The notes: a model not told the origin generated them from the letters alone. A DNA stretch of 64,000 nt from Mesobacillus subterraneus (GCF_003937825.1 NZ_RSFW01000033.1:1-64000); one strand, 5' to 3'; positions 32,696-43,649 are shown, counted from the stretch's first letter. Program-made: numbers and translations.

Positions 32696-33141
32696 AAGTA
32701 ATCTTTTTGAAGGATGTTAAAGGAAAAGGCAAAAAAGGCGAAATCAAAAATGTGGCAGATGGTTACGCGCACAACTTCCTGATCAAGCAGGGACTTGCTG
32801 TCGAAGCAAACCAGGCTGCGATGAGTTCCTTGAATGCCCAGCAGAAAAAAGAAGAGAAAATTGCTCAGCAGGAAGTGGAAGATGCGAAGGTATTGAAGGA
32901 AACACTCGAAAAGGTAACCGTTGAATTATCTGCAAAATCAGGTGAAGACGGCCGTCTTTTCGGTTCTATCACAAGCAAGCAGATTGCCGAAGAACTGCAA
33001 AAAGCCCACGGAATCAAGCTTGACAAGCGTAAGATCGAGCTTCAGGATGCTATCCGTACACTCGGCTATACAAAGGTTCCTGTGAAGCTTCACAAAGAAG
33101 TCCAGGCAACTTTGAATGTTCATGTAAAAGAAGGTAAATAA
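32692..33141 (+). CDS. rplI: 50S ribosomal protein L9
   Basis: 149-residue L9 with the N-terminal domain [20 protein letters not shown], the long connecting helix and the C-terminal RNA-binding domain ([14 protein letters not shown]). The ATG overlaps the gdpP stop (ATGA), indicating translational coupling. Confidence 0.97.
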   Translation: MKVIFLKDVKGKGKKGEIKNVADGYAHNFLIKQGLAVEANQAAMSSLNAQQKKEEKIAQQEVEDAKVLKETLEKVTVELSAKSGEDGRLFGSITSKQIAEELQKAHGIKLDKRKIELQDAIRTLGYTKVPVKLHKEVQATLNVHVKEGK

Positions 33142-33264
33142 TTTACAGTTCCATATAGTCATAAACATGATAAAATAATATAGTTACAGAAAATAGGTGA
33201 TCGGTGCTGCTGGTCACTTTTTTCTGTTCAAAAAGAGAGAGTCACTTTGTAAGGGGGCTGGCAG

Positions 33265-34629
33265 ATGAGTGAGTTATTCGCGGATCGACTTCCGCCACAA
33301 AATATGGAAGCGGAACAAGCCGTAATTGGTGCAATATTTTTAGAGCCATCAGCTTTAACTCTTGCTTCGGAATTGCTTATACCAGAAGACTTTTACCGTG
33401 TAGCACACCAGAAAATCTTCAGCGTCATGCTGGATTTGAATGATAAAGGAAAAGCGATCGACCTTGTAACCGTCACAGAAGAGCTGGCTTCGTCCAAGCT
33501 GATTGAAGACGTTGGCGGGGTCAGTTATTTAAGTGAATTGGCGGCATCCGTACCGACGGCTGCGAATATAGAGTATTATGCTAGAATCGTAGAAGAAAAA
33601 TCGCTGCTCAGAAGGCTGATCCGTACTGCTTCAGGCATAGCCGAAGATGGCTATATGCGCGAAGATGAAGTGGAAGCTTTACTTGCAGAAGCTGAAAAGA
33701 ATATCATGGAGGTCGCCCAGCGTAAAGGCGGAGGCGCCTTCCATAATATAAAAGATGTCCTGGTCAGGACATATGACAATATTGAAGAGATGCATAACCG
33801 CAAAGGTGATATCACAGGGCTGGAGACTGGGTTTACCGAGCTTGACCGCATAACTGCTGGCTTCCAGCGAAACGACTTGATCATCGTGGGTGCCCGTCCT
33901 TCCGTAGGTAAGACGGCCTTTGCCTTGAATATTGCTCAGAACGTCGCGAAGAAGACAGGAGAAAACGTTGCGATCTTCAGTTTGGAGATGGGTGCAGAAC
34001 AACTTGTCATGCGTGTCCTTTGTGCTGAAGGAAACATTGATGCCCAGAGACTGCGTACCGGTTCTTTGACCGATGAGGACTGGGGAAAGCTTACAATGGC
34101 CATGGGAAGCCTGTCCAATACAGGTATTTTCATTGATGATACTCCAGGTGTGAAAATCACCGACATCCGCTCAAAATGCCGCCGTCTGAAGCAGGAACAT
34201 GGCCTTGGCATGATCATGATCGACTACTTGCAGCTAATCCTGGGAAGCGGCCGTGCCGGCGAAAACCGCCAGCAGGAAGTATCCGAGATTTCCCGTTCCC
34301 TGAAGCAGCTGGCGCGTGAACTGCAAGTGCCGGTCATCGCCCTGTCACAGCTGTCACGTGGTGTAGAACAGCGTCAGGACAAGCGTCCGATGATGTCCGA
34401 TATTCGTGAATCCGGTTCGATCGAGCAGGATGCTGATATCGTTGCGTTCCTGTATCGTGATGACTACTATGACAAGGAGTCCGAAGACAAGAACATTATC
34501 GAAATCATCATTGCCAAGCAGCGTAACGGCCCAGTTGGAACCGTTAAACTGGCGTTTGTGAAAGAATACAATAAATTCGTCAATATCGAGAATAGATATG
34601 ATGAATCGTACGCTCCACCAGGGGCATAA
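33265..34629 (+). CDS. dnaB: Replicative DNA helicase DnaB (B. subtilis DnaC)
   Basis: 454-residue hexameric 5'-3' helicase. The N-terminal domain (PPQNMEAEQAVIGAIFLEP) contacts primase, and the RecA-like C-terminal domain has Walker A GARPSVGKTAFA, Walker B MIMIDYLQLI and the arginine-rich H4 region near RESGSIEQDADIV. No intein is present. AGGGGG precedes the ATG. The gdpP-rplI-dnaB-purA order is standard. Confidence 0.97.
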   Translation: MSELFADRLPPQNMEAEQAVIGAIFLEPSALTLASELLIPEDFYRVAHQKIFSVMLDLNDKGKAIDLVTVTEELASSKLIEDVGGVSYLSELAASVPTAANIEYYARIVEEKSLLRRLIRTASGIAEDGYMREDEVEALLAEAEKNIMEVAQRKGGGAFHNIKDVLVRTYDNIEEMHNRKGDITGLETGFTELDRITAGFQRNDLIIVGARPSVGKTAFALNIAQNVAKKTGENVAIFSLEMGAEQLVMRVLCAEGNIDAQRLRTGSLTDEDWGKLTMAMGSLSNTGIFIDDTPGVKITDIRSKCRRLKQEHGLGMIMIDYLQLILGSGRAGENRQQEVSEISRSLKQLARELQVPVIALSQLSRGVEQRQDKRPMMSDIRESGSIEQDADIVAFLYRDDYYDKESEDKNIIEIIIAKQRNGPVGTVKLAFVKEYNKFVNIENRYDESYAPPGA

Positions 34630-34630
34630 T

Positions 34631-34666
34631 GAGAATTGATCCTTCTTGGATTGATTCTCTTTTTTT
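34631..34666 (+). terminator. dnaB terminator
   Basis: GAGAATTGATCC-ttctt-GGATTGATTCTC, a near-perfect stem, then seven T. Confidence 0.92.
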
Positions 34667-34689
34667 GAATGGGCTAAAACTAAAACTAA

Positions 34690-34735
34690 TTATACGAACG
34701 AATAAATTGTTATATAAATTTAATGTTCGTGTTTT
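34690..34735. promoter_or_regulatory. PurBox pair (PurR operator) before purA
   Basis: TTATACGAACGAAT and the inverted AATGTTCGTGTTTT form a pair whose CGAA and TTCG cores are 27 bases apart. Two opposed PurBoxes at this distance are the binding site of PurR, which responds to PRPP. The pair lies just upstream of the purA promoter. Confidence 0.8.
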
Positions 34736-34736
34736 G

Positions 34737-34766
34737 TTGACTTATAACTACATAAGCTGGTAAACT
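34737..34766 (+). promoter_or_regulatory. purA promoter
   Basis: TTGACT (34737-34742), an 18-base spacer and TAAACT (34761-34766), 55 bases before the purA start. Confidence 0.65.
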
Positions 34767-34794
34767 TTATATGTTTGAAACGGAAAAAAATTAA

Positions 34795-36111
<1,317 letters not shown>

Positions 36112-36124
36112 TCTATATCAAACC

Positions 36125-36158
36125 AACCCCCAATCCACCGAATTGGGGGTTTTGTTTT
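36125..36158 (+). terminator. purA terminator
   Basis: AACCCCCAAT-ccaccga-ATTGGGGGTT followed by TTGTTTTT. Confidence 0.9.
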
Positions 36159-36340
36159 TGGTTTTGATATATAAAGTACCAGTTGTTTTCAGTTTTCAGT
36201 TCGCGGAATGAACCGATTTTTAAAGATGATCCATTTCCAAGCACCGAAATTTTAAAAAATACCGTATAAAAGAAAAAAAGCAAAAAAAAATTCAAAAAAA
36301 CATATACAAACAGTAAAATGCTATGGTAATATAAACAACG

Positions 36341-36369
36341 TTGTCACCGATTCGACAAAAACTGATAAG
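36341..36369 (+). promoter_or_regulatory. Promoter of the tRNA cluster
   Basis: TTGTCA (36341-36346), a 17-base spacer and GATAAG (36364-36369). Transcription would start at or just inside the tRNA-Lys 5' fragment. Confidence 0.55.
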
Positions 36370-36373
36370 ATAC

Positions 36374-36397
36374 GAGCCATTAGCTCAGTCGGTAGAG
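36374..36397 (+). pseudogene. 5' fragment of tRNA-Lys
   Basis: 24 bases identical to the acceptor 5' strand and D-arm of the intact tRNA-Lys that begins 133 bases further on. After GGTAGAG the sequence diverges completely; a GGTTGC/GCAACC stem and a T-rich stretch follow, but there is no anticodon arm or matching 3' acceptor strand. It cannot make a tRNA. Probably left by duplication or recombination. Confidence 0.8.
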
Positions 36398-36506
36398 GGT
36401 TGCTATCCTCATCGAATCTGCTTCAGCGGCAACCTGCGAGAAAGACCGAAGGTTTTTTGAGCACAGGATCCAAATAGAACCCATTTAGGGTATCATATTG
36501 TATTTC

Positions 36507-36582
36507 GAGCCATTAGCTCAGTCGGTAGAGCATCTGACTTTTAATCAGAGGGTCGAAGGTTCGAGTCCTTCATGGCTCACCA
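36507..36582 (+). tRNA. tRNA-Lys (UUU)
   Basis: 76 bases with acceptor stem GAGCCAT/ATGGCTC, D-arm AGCTCAGTCGGTAGAGC, anticodon loop CTTTTAA (anticodon TTT), T-loop TTCGAGT and an encoded CCA end. Confidence 0.97.
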
Positions 36583-36684
36583 AAATTTTTTCGCGGTAGC
36601 GAAAAGAATTGTCCTGAATTTTTCACGGTAGCAAAAAGAACTTTCTTTAGCCTCGTGAAAGTGAAAGCAAAGTTTAGAAAATAC

Positions 36685-36756
36685 GGCCCCTTGGTCAAGC
36701 GGTTAAGACACCGCCCTTTCACGGCGGTAACACGGGTTCGAATCCCGTAGGGGTCA
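36685..36756 (+). tRNA. tRNA-Glu (UUC)
   Basis: 72 bases with acceptor stem GGCCCCT/AGGGGTC, anticodon stem CCGCC/GGCGG with loop CTTTCAC (anticodon TTC) and T-loop TTCGAAT. CCA is not encoded. Confidence 0.96.
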
Positions 36757-36790
36757 CTTTTACTTACATACACCGTAATTATTTTATTAC

Positions 36791-36863
36791 GGCTCAGTAG
36801 CTCAGTCGGTAGAGCAAAGGACTGAAAATCCTTGTGTCGGCGGTTCGATTCCGTCCTGAGCCA
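36791..36863 (+). tRNA. tRNA-Phe (GAA)
   Basis: 73 bases with acceptor stem GGCTCAG/CTGAGCC, anticodon stem AAGGA/TCCTT with loop CTGAAAA (anticodon GAA) and T-loop TTCGATT. CCA is not encoded. Directly followed by a terminator. Confidence 0.96.
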
Positions 36864-36865
36864 TT

Positions 36866-36904
36866 AAAAAAGGGAGCGTGTCATATGACATGCTCCTTTT
36901 TTTT
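36866..36904 (+). terminator. Terminator of the tRNA cluster
   Basis: GGAGCGTGTCA/TGACATGCTCC stem flanked by A and T runs. Confidence 0.92.
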
Positions 36905-37112
36905 GTAACACCACTGTAACATAACTGGTAATCTTCCTATTATTAACAGGTTTGTGTGAGAAATAGCAGGAATGTTCACGGAAATTCGGCTGAAAGTATG
37001 AGAATACCCTGATATTCCTAGGTTTTTGAATTATTTTTGGAGAGGAAATAGGAAAATATTCCGAGGTTATTTACCATCTATCTGACAAAAATCGTAATAA
37101 AATGTCAGCTAT

Positions 37113-37129
37113 TATACATTTTTGTTACA
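37113..37129 (-). promoter_or_regulatory. Possible WalR binding site before the M23 peptidase gene
   Basis: On the minus strand TGTAAC-aaaaa-TGTATA fits the WalR direct repeat (TGTWAH, five bases, TGTWAH) with one mismatch. It lies about 120 bases upstream of the cell-wall hydrolase gene, and walRK follows that gene. Regulation is inferred. Confidence 0.45.
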
Positions 37130-37246
37130 TAATGAAGACTAGTCTTCTTATTGATACATTTTATGGTAAAGTAGAAAGGTACAATTATCAGAAAATAGTT
37201 ATAATGTACTAGACTAATAGTGTTTGACCGTTGTAGGAGGATCAGG

Positions 37247-38731
37247 ATGAATAATTTAAAACATAAGCTATCCGTTCTTGCCGGCAAAACATCTAGAGAG
37301 ATGAAGCCAGCAATCAAAAAGTCAATTATGGCTGCAGTTACTGTGGCTGCGTTGTCTTTCGGTGCAGGAAATACAGCATTTGCTGAGGATTCTAAGTTAA
37401 CGACTGTTTTTTATGTTTATGTAAATGATAAATTCGTAGGTACGGTTGCCGATAAAACGGAAGTAGAGAAGCTTGTAGAAGATAAGCTTGCATCTGTCCA
37501 AAAGGAATACAAGGATCTCGATGTCGAGCTTGGTTTGGATGTCTCGTTTGTTCCTGAGCAGGTGTTCAGCTCAGCTGTCAATGCGAACACTAACGAAGTT
37601 TTGAATATTCTTAAGGATGAGATGACTGTTCAGGCTGAAGCTTCTGCCCTTGTCATAGGCGGAAAGCCAGTGGCTTATCTGAAAGATGAAGAAGCTGCCA
37701 AGGAAGTCCTTAAGACTTTAATGCTTGAATACATCACTGAAGAAGAATTGGCTGAAGTGGAGAATCAAAAGAAATCTCCTAATCTAACATTACCCGAAGT
37801 GAAAGAAAATGAAACTCGTCTATTAGACGTTAGCTTCACAGAAGAAGTTTCACAAATTGAAGAAAAAGTAGAGCCTCAAAAAATCCTTACAGTTGAGGAA
37901 GCAGTCCAGCTCCTTAAAAAAGGTACATTAGAGGAGAAGAAATACCAGGTCAAAGAAGGCGATGTGTTAGGCAACATTGCGAACTCACATGATTTGAAGC
38001 TGACTCAATTGCTAACTTTGAACGAAGGTCTGAAGGAAGACTCTGTTCTAAAGCCAGGCCAGGAAATTAACGTAACGGTTCTTAAGCCTTTTGTTGAGAT
38101 CATTGTTAATCGTCAGGTATATGCTCAGGAAGAAGTTCCATTCGAAAGAGAAGTCGTTGAAGATTCTTCCATGTTCAAGGGCGATACAAAGAAAAAGCAA
38201 GAAGGCAAAGCAGGAATGAATGGAGTCACGTTTTCAATCTCTGAACAAAATGGGAAAGTGACAAAAAAGGAAGTTATAAACAAGGTTGTCTTAGAGGAAC
38301 CTGTAACAGATATTACAATAAAAGGAACAAAAGTGGTCCCTTCACGCGGTGATGGCACGTTTGTATGGCCCACAAATGGCGGTTATGTATCCAGCCAGCA
38401 AGGATACCGCTGGAACAGGATGCATAAAGGAATCGATATCGCAAGACCAAGTGATTACACGATTAAAGCAGCAGATAACGGAGTTGTTGTTTACGCTGGC
38501 AACAAGGGTGATGGTTACGGAAATAAAGTCATCCTCGACCACCGTAATGGCTATCAAACGATGTATGCTCATCTAGCATCGATTACGGTATCTTCCGGGC
38601 AGACAGTATCGAGCGGATCGAAAATCGGCGTAATGGGCAGGACAGGAAACTCTACCGGTATCCATCTTCATTTTGAAGTGTACCAAAATGGTAAAGTGAT
38701 TGATCCAATGTCCAAATTAAGCCGTCGCTAA
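37247..38731 (+). CDS. Secreted M23 peptidase with LysM and G5 domains
   Basis: 494-residue cell-wall hydrolase. A signal peptide (VTVAALSFGAGNTAFA) is followed by an N-terminal region of about 190 residues, a LysM peptidoglycan-binding repeat (YQVKEGDVLGNIANSHDLKL), a G5 domain and a C-terminal M23 endopeptidase. Zinc ligands are visible in HKGIDIA and HLHFEV. It probably cuts peptide cross-bridges. GGAGG lies six bases before the ATG at 37247. It lies directly before walRKHIJ, the cell-wall regulator, and a WalR-like site precedes it. Confidence 0.9.
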   Translation: MNNLKHKLSVLAGKTSREMKPAIKKSIMAAVTVAALSFGAGNTAFAEDSKLTTVFYVYVNDKFVGTVADKTEVEKLVEDKLASVQKEYKDLDVELGLDVSFVPEQVFSSAVNANTNEVLNILKDEMTVQAEASALVIGGKPVAYLKDEEAAKEVLKTLMLEYITEEELAEVENQKKSPNLTLPEVKENETRLLDVSFTEEVSQIEEKVEPQKILTVEEAVQLLKKGTLEEKKYQVKEGDVLGNIANSHDLKLTQLLTLNEGLKEDSVLKPGQEINVTVLKPFVEIIVNRQVYAQEEVPFEREVVEDSSMFKGDTKKKQEGKAGMNGVTFSISEQNGKVTKKEVINKVVLEEPVTDITIKGTKVVPSRGDGTFVWPTNGGYVSSQQGYRWNRMHKGIDIARPSDYTIKAADNGVVVYAGNKGDGYGNKVILDHRNGYQTMYAHLASITVSSGQTVSSGSKIGVMGRTGNSTGIHLHFEVYQNGKVIDPMSKLSRR

Positions 38732-38740
38732 TTAAATGTA

Positions 38741-38773
38741 AAAAAGTCTCTAGATCAGCTAGAGACTTTTTTT
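38741..38773 (+). terminator. Terminator after the M23 peptidase gene
   Basis: AAAAGTCTCTAG-atcag-CTAGAGACTTTT, perfect stem, then a T run. Confidence 0.93.
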
Positions 38774-39001
38774 ATTCGCAGCAAGTACTCAATCGGAGGA
38801 TCTTAATTTAAAGACAAAATCCTCATATTTTATTGTTCTGGGCAGGATTGGTACAATTGGGAAGAGAAGAAATAGGAGGGATTCAACAGATAAATTCAGT
38901 TTTTCCCTGATTTAAAGTAAAATAGATAAGATAACATTTTTAAAAAGAAAAAGAATCATTTATATACGATCTATATTCTGGCTTATAAAAGGAGAATTGG
39001 T

Positions 39002-39712
39002 ATGGAGAAAAAGATTTTGGTTGTTGACGATGAAAAGCCAATTGCAGATATTCTACAGTTCAACTTGAAAAAAGAAGGCTATGATGTGTACTGTGCTTAT
39101 GATGGTAACCAGGCCATTGAGATGGTCGAGGAAGTGCAGCCTGATTTGATATTGCTCGATATCATGCTGCCAATGCGTGATGGCATGGAGGTATGCCGTG
39201 AGGTCCGCAAAAAATATGAAATGCCGATCATCATGCTGACTGCCAAAGACTCAGAGATTGATAAGGTCCTCGGTCTTGAACTGGGTGCTGATGATTATGT
39301 CACCAAGCCATTCAGTACGAGAGAATTGATTGCGAGGGTGAAAGCGAATCTTCGCCGCCACCAGCAAAGCGCTGTGAAAGCGGATGAGGAAGAGGAGTCC
39401 AATGAAATCACGGTTGGCTCACTGACAATCCATCCGGATGCGTATGTCGTTTCAAAAAGAGGAGAAACGATTGAACTGACACATCGTGAATTCGAGCTGC
39501 TTCACTATCTTGCGAAGCATATTGGACAAGTCATGACCAGGGAGCATTTGCTGCAAACGGTATGGGGATATGATTATTACGGTGATGTCCGTACAGTGGA
39601 TGTTACGGTGAGACGTCTCCGTGAAAAGATCGAAGATAACCCGAGCCATCCGACCTGGATCGTGACAAGACGAGGAGTAGGCTACTATTTAAGGAACTCT
39701 GAGCAGGAGTAA
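39002..39712 (+). CDS. walR: Response regulator WalR (YycF)
   Basis: 236-residue OmpR-family regulator, essential in many firmicutes, controlling peptidoglycan hydrolase genes. The receiver domain has the acidic pocket (VVDDE), phospho-acceptor D53 (LLLDIMLP), MLTAKD and the lysine in VTKPF. The C-terminal winged helix ends [15 protein letters not shown]...[14 protein letters not shown] precedes the ATG. First gene of walRKHIJ. Confidence 0.97.
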   Translation: MEKKILVVDDEKPIADILQFNLKKEGYDVYCAYDGNQAIEMVEEVQPDLILLDIMLPMRDGMEVCREVRKKYEMPIIMLTAKDSEIDKVLGLELGADDYVTKPFSTRELIARVKANLRRHQQSAVKADEEEESNEITVGSLTIHPDAYVVSKRGETIELTHREFELLHYLAKHIGQVMTREHLLQTVWGYDYYGDVRTVDVTVRRLREKIEDNPSHPTWIVTRRGVGYYLRNSEQE

Positions 39713-39719
39713 CGATTGA

Positions 39720-41552
39720 ATGAAAAAAGTAGGTTTTTTTCGCTCTATACACCTTAAATTTGTCATTATCTATGTCCTGCTGATTTTAGTCGCGATGCAA
39801 ATCATCGGCGTCTATTTCGTACGCAAACTCGAAACGACGTTGATGACTAATTTCCAGGATTCTGTAAAATCCCGAGTGGACCTTCTGGTATTCGATATTC
39901 AGGAGGAACTGATCAAGGAGCGGGGAAAAGAGGATCCGACCAAAGAAGAGGCAATCAGGCAGATACTAAGAGATTATAAATCCAAGTCCTCTGATATTTC
40001 AGAGATCAGGGTGATCGATGGAGGTAGTTTCAAATTTCTTGGAACCTCGAGTTCCAGCAACCAGGGAATTGTTGGCCAGAGGACCTCGGATCTAAGAATC
40101 AAGCGTTCCATTGTCTTTGAGGAAGATGAAGACATCATCCAGTTAGATGATAAGACAGGAAATAGGCTATGGGTGCTGTCAACCCCGATCATGCACAATA
40201 GTGAAGCCATCGGTGCAGTCTATATTGTTGCAAAAATAGAGGATATTTTTGATCAGATGGAAGACATCAATAAAATCCTCGCAACCGGTACGGCCATTGC
40301 GCTTATTTTTACTGCTATTCTAGGTGTGCTCCTGGCACAGACGATCACAAGGCCGATTTCAGATATGCGTAAACAGGCACTGGCGATGACCCGCGGGAAC
40401 TTTTCACGGAAAGTTAAGGTATATGGATATGATGAGATTGGCCAGCTGGCGATCACCTTCAATAACCTGACAAAGAAGCTGCAGGAAGCCCAGGCGACTA
40501 CTGAAGGTGAGAAGCGAAAGCTAAGCTCTGTCATTTCCTATATGACGGATGGGGTCATCTCTACCGACCGGAAGGGGCGCATTATCCTAATCAATGAACC
40601 GGCTGAACAGATGCTGGGTGTTTCACGTGAAACAATCCTTTCACAGCCTCTCGTTTCAGTGCTTGGACTGGATGAAAACTATACCTTTGAAGATCTTCTT
40701 CAGGAACAAGAATCGATCGTCCTGGATTACAGTACGAAAAGCAAGCCGTTCATTTTGCGCGCAAACTTCTCGGTCATTCAAAAGGAAAGCGGGTTCGTGA
40801 ACGGGTTGATTGCGGTTCTTTATGATATTACGGAGCAGGAAAAAATCGACCTGGAACGCCGCGAATTTGTGGCGAATGTGTCCCACGAGTTGCGAACACC
40901 TTTGACGACGATGCGCAGCTATCTTGAAGCGTTGGCAGATGGGGCATGGAGAGATGAGGAGATTGCTCCGAACTTCCTTGAAACAACAAGGGGAGAAACG
41001 GAGCGGATGATCCGTCTCGTCAACGATTTACTTCAGCTTTCAAAGATGGATAGTGTCGACTACCGTTTGTCCAAAGAATGGGTTGACTTTCCTATCTTCT
41101 TCAATCGAATCATAGACCGTTTCGAGATGACCAAGAACCAGAACGTCATGTTTATTAGGGACATTCCTGAGGATGCTATTTTCGTGGAGATTGATGAAGA
41201 TAAGATCACCCAGGTTCTGGATAATATTATCTCGAATGCTATGAAGTATTCTCCTGAGGGAGGGACCATTACGTTCCGGGTCAAGGAAATGGATGACAAG
41301 GTTGAGATCAGTATTTCTGATGAAGGCGTTGGCATTCCAAAAGATAACTTGGATAAAATCTTTGACCGTTTCTACCGTGTGGACAAAGCCAGGACACGCA
41401 AACTGGGCGGTACCGGTCTGGGACTGGCGATCGCGAAGGAAATGGTCCATGCCCATGGGGGAAGGATTTGGGCAGAAAGCGTTGAGGGCAAAGGGACGAC
41501 CATCCGTTTCACCCTCCTATATGACCGTAGTGCAGAGGATGATTGGTCATGA
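39720..41552 (+). CDS. walK: Sensor histidine kinase WalK (YycG)
   Basis: 610-residue membrane kinase. TM1 (13-33), an extracellular sensor domain (about 35-180), TM2 (185-205), HAMP, PAS (270-370), then the HisKA domain with phosphorylated H389 in FVANVSHELRTPL and the ATPase domain (NAMKYSPEG, DEGVGIP, GGTGLGLAI). It senses cell-wall state and phosphorylates WalR. The coding sequence contains a perfect parS site. The stop overlaps walH by four bases. Confidence 0.97.
   Translation: MKKVGFFRSIHLKFVIIYVLLILVAMQIIGVYFVRKLETTLMTNFQDSVKSRVDLLVFDIQEELIKERGKEDPTKEEAIRQILRDYKSKSSDISEIRVIDGGSFKFLGTSSSSNQGIVGQRTSDLRIKRSIVFEEDEDIIQLDDKTGNRLWVLSTPIMHNSEAIGAVYIVAKIEDIFDQMEDINKILATGTAIALIFTAILGVLLAQTITRPISDMRKQALAMTRGNFSRKVKVYGYDEIGQLAITFNNLTKKLQEAQATTEGEKRKLSSVISYMTDGVISTDRKGRIILINEPAEQMLGVSRETILSQPLVSVLGLDENYTFEDLLQEQESIVLDYSTKSKPFILRANFSVIQKESGFVNGLIAVLYDITEQEKIDLERREFVANVSHELRTPLTTMRSYLEALADGAWRDEEIAPNFLETTRGETERMIRLVNDLLQLSKMDSVDYRLSKEWVDFPIFFNRIIDRFEMTKNQNVMFIRDIPEDAIFVEIDEDKITQVLDNIISNAMKYSPEGGTITFRVKEMDDKVEISISDEGVGIPKDNLDKIFDRFYRVDKARTRKLGGTGLGLAIAKEMVHAHGGRIWAESVEGKGTTIRFTLLYDRSAEDDWS
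40619..40634. other. parS site inside walK (perfect consensus)
   Basis: TGTTTCACGTGAAACA matches the consensus at all 16 positions and encodes VSRET of WalK. It is about 29 kb from oriC. Confidence 0.93.
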
Positions 41553-42862
41553 CATATGAAAATATTAAAACTGTCATTTTAACATTTCTAGCTGTCCTTA
41601 GCGGATTCTTAACGTGGAATATTTGGACATATCAGCCGGACTATGAAAATGTCGGCAATCAGAAAACCATCGACATGGTCAACATTGCGACCCAGCGGGA
41701 AATCAAGAAGGTTGTCAAACCACACCAGATTATTTACCATCTTGGCGGTAAGCAATATGGAACCGTAAGCAATGGGTATATCGATGATGTTGTGGCGAAT
41801 ATTTCGAAGTGGAAGTACTTCGATGTGAAAAAGTATCCGGGTAGGGTTTCTGATTTCAGTGAGAAGGTCGCAGCGGGCGGGAATACGGAAATCATTTTCC
41901 CTGACGAAGTGCCGATTGAGCTTTATCAACGGGTGCTTAATATTGATGAGAGAGATATGCCAAAGTTTGATTTTGACCGGATGATCATCAACACGGAAAC
42001 CCAGCAAAAACAAGAAGGCGTGGTTTATTTTTACTCGCAAAAAAACCAGGAAGTTTATGAAAGCAATGTGAGTCCCTCTTATATCAATGAATTTACCAAT
42101 AAGTTTTATAAATCAGCTGGAAGACTTACACCATATTTCTTGCACGTTGCTTCTGACATTAGGCGAATGTACCTTCCTTCTGAAGATGTGGAAATGGTGA
42201 AGTACACGTACTACCAGAACCCGCTTGATTCCGATAAGTTCAAGGAAGCATTGTTCAAGGACCCGAGCTTTGTGCAGCGGAGCTTTGCGGACGGGATTGA
42301 GGAGTTTACCGATGACGCCAGCAAAATGACTGTGGATACACGGACGAACATGATCTCTTACGTGAACCCTGTCCGGGACCGTGACTCGGTCATCGGCACC
42401 ACCAATGTCCTTCAGCGGAGCATTGAGTTCGTTAACGGCCATGGGGGATGGACAGAGGCATATCGCTATGTTTACAAGGATGATTTTAACCAGAATGTCC
42501 TGTTCCGGCTTTACAGCAAGGAAGGATATCCTGTATTCAACCAGTCTGGTATGTCCGAGATTTATCAGCAATGGCGACAATCGGAAATCAGCCGGTATAT
42601 TCGTCCTGGTTTCCATCTCGAACTTCCATTGAATCCGGATGTGATTACAAAGACATTGCCTTCTGGCTACAAGGCACTTGAGCAACTTCAGCAGAAGAAG
42701 GATTTCAAGCCTGAACTGCTGCAGAATATCATGCCTGGATATTATATGACCCAGGGTCCGGAAAATTCGCTGATCCTCCTGGAGCCAGGCTGGTTTTACC
42801 TGTATGATCGTGAATGGCGGCAGCTGATATGGGAGGAGGAATTGAAGAATGGATTGGAGTAG
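41549..42862 (+). CDS. walH: WalK regulator WalH (YycH)
   Basis: 437-residue membrane-anchored protein with one N-terminal helix (VILTFLAVLSGFLTWNIW) and a large extracellular part with the conserved segment NVLFRLYSKEGYPVFNQSGMS-like, typical of YycH. With WalI it modulates WalK through membrane-helix contacts in B. subtilis. The ATG overlaps the walK stop (ATGA) and the 3' end overlaps walI by 14 bases. Confidence 0.93.
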   Translation: MTYENIKTVILTFLAVLSGFLTWNIWTYQPDYENVGNQKTIDMVNIATQREIKKVVKPHQIIYHLGGKQYGTVSNGYIDDVVANISKWKYFDVKKYPGRVSDFSEKVAAGGNTEIIFPDEVPIELYQRVLNIDERDMPKFDFDRMIINTETQQKQEGVVYFYSQKNQEVYESNVSPSYINEFTNKFYKSAGRLTPYFLHVASDIRRMYLPSEDVEMVKYTYYQNPLDSDKFKEALFKDPSFVQRSFADGIEEFTDDASKMTVDTRTNMISYVNPVRDRDSVIGTTNVLQRSIEFVNGHGGWTEAYRYVYKDDFNQNVLFRLYSKEGYPVFNQSGMSEIYQQWRQSEISRYIRPGFHLELPLNPDVITKTLPSGYKALEQLQQKKDFKPELLQNIMPGYYMTQGPENSLILLEPGWFYLYDREWRQLIWEEELKNGLE

Positions 42863-43643
42863 AATCAAAACGATCTTCATTCTGACCTTCCTTGTCCTGG
42901 ACGTTTACCTTGTGTACCAGTTCATGAATACAAGGGATGCTGCCCAGTATGAAGTCGTCAAGGAAGCAACACTGGAAGAAAGGCTCAAGAATGATGACAT
43001 CCGGTATAATGACCTGCCGGAGGCCAAAGAAAAAGAGCATTATCTGAGTGTCAGGACGAAGGTATTTACGACTGAAGAACTCGAGCAAATCAAAGGGCAG
43101 TCTGTCAGCCTTGGTGATGGTACATCGATTGAGGCTAATTTGGAAAAGCCGTTCAAGCTGTCGAGCAAATTCCAGCCAGCAGAGCTTTCCACTTTTATAA
43201 AAGGAAATATTTACGCTGGTGAACAATACAAGTTCTGGAGCAAGAACGATGAGGCCGGGACCATAACGTATTATCAGGAACATGATAATAAAACCTTTTA
43301 TTATAACAGCAATGCCAAATTAACCTTCTATTTTAACGAAAACAATGAAGTGTCTTCGTATAAGCAGACGTATTTGGAAATCATCGATGAGCTTTCGGAT
43401 GAAGAAGAGACGATCACGCCATTAAGGGCAATGGAAACTCTTTATAAAAAAGGCTTGCTGAAGCCAAAGAGCAATATCACCGATGTCAAACTGGGATATT
43501 CGACGCTCGTCTCGCTGACAGCATCCCATGTGGTGACACCAACGTGGAGGATTGAAGTCAACGGCAAGGAAAACCTTTTTGTTCACGCATTCGAAGGGCG
43601 GGTCATCCCGTTGACAGACGGAGAAAATAAAGTGACGGAGTGA
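42849..43643 (+). CDS. walI: WalK regulator WalI (YycI)
   Basis: 264-residue protein with one N-terminal membrane helix (IKTIFILTFLVLDVYLVYQF) and an extracellular YycI domain ending VTPTWRIEVNG...VHAFEGRV. It works with WalH on WalK. Its ribosome site GGAGGAGG lies inside the end of walH, so the two are coupled. Confidence 0.93.
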   Translation: MDWSRIKTIFILTFLVLDVYLVYQFMNTRDAAQYEVVKEATLEERLKNDDIRYNDLPEAKEKEHYLSVRTKVFTTEELEQIKGQSVSLGDGTSIEANLEKPFKLSSKFQPAELSTFIKGNIYAGEQYKFWSKNDEAGTITYYQEHDNKTFYYNSNAKLTFYFNENNEVSSYKQTYLEIIDELSDEEETITPLRAMETLYKKGLLKPKSNITDVKLGYSTLVSLTASHVVTPTWRIEVNGKENLFVHAFEGRVIPLTDGENKVTE

Positions 43644-43649
43644 AGAGAT

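Noticed and set aside
36374-36490. T-box riboswitch or attL/attR scar at the tRNA-Lys fragment
   Set aside because: No T-box GGTGGxACC sequence or specifier stem is seen, and integrase att sites repeat the tRNA 3' end, not the 5' end.
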